A DNA stretch of 64,000 nucleotides from NCBI GenBank assembly GCA_961205875.1, contig OY540809.1, positions 9,684,267 to 9,748,266 on the forward strand. Direction: 5' to 3'. Positions 61,661 to 64,000 of the stretch are shown here, piece by piece; within the stretch, counting starts at the first letter, position 1, and every line of letters begins with the position of its first letter. The notes under the pieces were generated by a model. It was not told the DNA's origin. It made no database searches and saw only the letters and a program-made list of their open reading frames with translations. The translations under genes were made by a program, and so were the position numbers. This DNA comes from Sialis fuliginosa. Taxonomy: Eukaryota > Arthropoda > Insecta > Megaloptera > Sialidae.

Positions 61661-61761
61661 TGTGTTTAGACCAACGAGACAAAACAGCCTATACATTTTT
61701 AAATATGGAATGTTTTTATAACACCGTGTTGCTGTTTTGTCTTTTTGGTCTAAACATGGCA
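61661..61761. mobile_element. Diverged relative of the 57840 MITE
   Basis: Ends TGTGTTTAGACCAACGAG and GGTCTAAACATGGCA, with inner AAAACAGC and GCTGTTTTGTC, correspond to the 137-bp MITE at 57840. Only the right end keeps the GGCA terminus. Confidence 0.5.
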
Positions 61762-63309
61762 TAACACACTAACACGAGATGAGATGAAACGTTAAGTAAG
61801 TCTAGTTTCGTCTCAGTTTTTAAAACGAAAGTTTCATCGAGTGAATTTTTTATTAAAAAAAATTAAAAATAAACTAATAAAGAAATAAATATAAATCTTA
61901 TATTCTATATTTTAATTATTGATTTAATATCGAATAGTTATTTTTCCTAATTATTGGTACTATTTTAATCAGTCTCGTCTCTTCAAAATTTCATACGTTA
62001 TAGTCTCGTTCGAATTTATTAAACCTTATACTTCTAAATATCTGATTACATAGAACTCACTATATAGCTTATAATTTTATGTTGTTGAGATTTTTTTTAC
62101 CCTTTTTGATGGCTGTCTCTTTATAACTTGGACTGACCCTGTACACAAGATAGAGTGAGAGGGAGTATTTGTTTGTAGGGAGTTAGCGATTACCGTTTCG
62201 TTTTCACTATTCTATTGCGTACCGGTAATAGATAGATAAGAAAAGAAATTGTATTGTACCCATTTCCTTCCTGATAACATTTCCTTAATGATTTTTAACG
62301 CAAGGGCCAGTGATTTAGCAGAACAAAACCAACATTATCGTTTTGAGTCGTATATTGTAGGATCTAGTTCCGATCTATTAACTATTGATTTAGGAAGAAT
62401 ATATTGTAATAATTTTTCTGTTGTCTCATTCATGCATTAAATCATTGATTATGAATATTAATTGTCTGTTAATTAAACTAAACGGATAATCATGAGTGTA
62501 TCTCGTTGTTAGTTAATAAAAATCTAATATATACAAAATAAAGTTGCATTTCTTCTTTAAAATGCATTTTGTTTTATTTAGATCTGTTAATTTGTTACGA
62601 AGTTACATTTATTAAATTGTGTTAAAAATAAAATAAAATATATATTACGGGAAGGGGGGGGGGGTAATTAGAGTTTTGAACACTTTATAAGTGCCATTTT
62701 GGAGTTAGGTTCAAATTCTACTGATTGAGAGATCAGCAATTTGACACTCCACATCACCATATGCCTTGGAATATTTTTTTTACCTAATCTTAACCCTATG
62801 GCGTCCCTCTGGAAAAAGGTTATAATTTTTTACGTCTATATGTCTAGGGGTCATAATGTAACATGTTCACTTAAAATTTCAAGTTTCTAGCTTATTTAGT
62901 TTACGAGATATATTTTTATATTTTATTATCTTTAAAAAATTATTTTAAAAAATCCGGCGCGGATGTGAGGTCCCTTTTCATTTGGGGCCCTAGCTGGCAC
63001 TAAGTCCACCACTGATCTTGCTGCGACTAATTATCGATCAATCAATCAATCAACTTATTATTTTACTATACATTATACAGTATAATAATAGACGGTTAAA
63101 AATAATAATAGTTAAAAATTAGTGAAGTACGAGATGAACATTAAAAAATAATTTTATCATATTATATAATTTATATTTGGCACTCCTTATATTTATAGAT
63201 TACGACCTAAACTTCAACACAATGGGTATTCCACAAAGAAAATATAAATCACAAAAGTGTGGTGTAAATTATACAACAGCGCTCTGTGAAATAACATAAT
63301 ATAAAAATT

Positions 63310-63500
63310 CCGGTAGCTGCAGCCCTTCCTTCCTCTGACGGTAATCCGGGGCGGTGACTTGGTGCCGGAGCTAAAGAGCTCTCGTCGTGAATATAAAGCA
63401 GTGTTGAGCGCGGGGGCACTACCTCCTGGCGGGAAACGTTTAAATCCTTCACGTCGGGATGACATAAACACGGTGCGGTGCGATCGGCTCGGGAAGATAC
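63310..63500. other. CpG-rich patch 6
   Basis: A CpG-rich stretch of about 190 bases. Two overlapping minus-strand frames are open (85 and 67 codons), neither with a known domain nor a clear donor. It may be a promoter or distal exon of another gene. Confidence 0.3.
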
Positions 63501-63552
63501 GGAAATATTCGAATGTAATTTTGTATTCTTAATTTCATTATTATATTATTAC

Positions 63553-64000
63553 TAGCTGGGCCCGTGCGGCTTTGCTCGCATGGACTACGGAATTATTGTT
63601 TAGGATTCAAAAAATATATAGTTGAATTAAAAACCAAACAACACTTAAATTATCTACCTAACAAAAACGAATCAGAATAAAAATCGAAAAAATTAAAAAA
63701 AAAAAAATGTCGATTTTTGACCAAATTTTTTTTGTTTGATTTTGATGTTTTATACATATCGTTATATAGATTATGACACTCTGATTTCAAATTCGTCAAC
63801 TAAAATCAATTCCGACCACGCGTTCAAAAGTTACGGCTATTCTCGCCCAAAATTTTGAAAAAATTGAAACTTTGAGAAAGCTATATCTCGAAAACGGTTT
63901 GAGATACAAACCTGCGGTTTCAAAATTTCAACTTTTCACCTCATTTTCTATACAAAAAACGCACATTTAACGAAATCTAAAATTCAATATTTTTTAGTCA
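63553..64000. repeat. RTE-like repeat at the window edge
   Basis: It begins ACTAGCTGGGCCCGTGCGG, CTTTGCTCGCATGG, the characteristic edge of RTE-like insect repeats, and continues with CAAAAGTTACGGCTATTC and ATCTCGAAAACGGTTTGAG. It runs off the window. Confidence 0.5.

Larger units (their letters stand above)
45682..64000 (+). other. Presumed large intron of the ETS gene
   Basis: The PNT exon ends with a consensus donor and no further ETS-like exon was recognised to the end of the window, so at least 18.3 kb should be intron. It carries many DNA transposons, listed separately. The stretches 48981-50711, 54201-55440, 59634-60294 and 61762-63309 hold no supported gene. Lone hAT-like ends occur at 55441 (CAGTGGCGTAGTTAGAGG), 61084 (CAGGGACGGGCTTAG) and 63014 (right end). 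Confidence 0.55.

Noticed and set aside
63214-63471. 85-codon and 67-codon minus-strand frames
   Set aside because: Both lie in a CpG patch and overlap each other. No donor site, domain or homology is recognised, so neither is called a gene.
1-64000. CRISPR array, tRNA, rRNA, bacterial operon or integrated virus
   Set aside because: No regularly spaced repeats with unique spacers, no convincing tRNA cloverleaf or box B, and no viral or retroelement coding domain was recognised on either strand.

Overview
The window is nuclear DNA of an insect. It is very AT-rich and gene-poor, with short exons, GT-AG introns and many short non-autonomous DNA transposons. The animal-type EI24 and TRAPPC4 genes, the ETS-family Pointed domain, and dispersed repeats with GGTTCCG/CGGAACCCT ends and RTE-like tails would all fit a moth or butterfly. 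The order is an inference; no species is claimed.

Layout. (1) 1.3-4.5 kb: a compact head-to-head pair of conserved housekeeping genes, EI24 on the minus strand (six exons, 328 aa) and TRAPPC4 on the plus strand (three exons, 217 aa), whose start codons are 432 bp apart. (2) 4.5-41.3 kb: a 37-kb stretch with no convincing gene, filled with hAT, Harbinger-like, Tigger-like, P-like and TTAA-type miniature elements, several nested. Short CpG-rich patches recur in it. One weak candidate exon for a small secreted protein lies at 29.24 kb. (3) 41.3-45.7 kb: the 5' part of a large ETS-family transcription factor gene. A single 2.48-kb coding exon encodes a long, mostly disordered N-terminal region, and a second GC-rich exon encodes a Pointed (PNT/SAM) domain. 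(4) 45.7-64 kb: probably an intron of that gene, again packed with transposons. No ETS DNA-binding domain was found, so later exons should lie beyond the window.

Function. EI24 is an ER membrane protein linked to autophagy and TRAPPC4 is a core subunit of TRAPP vesicle-tethering complexes, so the divergent pair joins two endomembrane genes under one promoter interval. The ETS gene looks developmentally regulated: it has a large intron, CpG-rich flanks and three minimal upstream ORFs before its start.

No retrovirus-like, Polinton or other capsid-bearing element was recognised, and no CRISPR array, tRNA or rRNA. No clearly new biological system was found. The most interesting signals are the ETS gene, the nested and paired transposon fossils with intact target duplications, a near-perfect 164-bp duplication and a 119-bp-arm hairpin.
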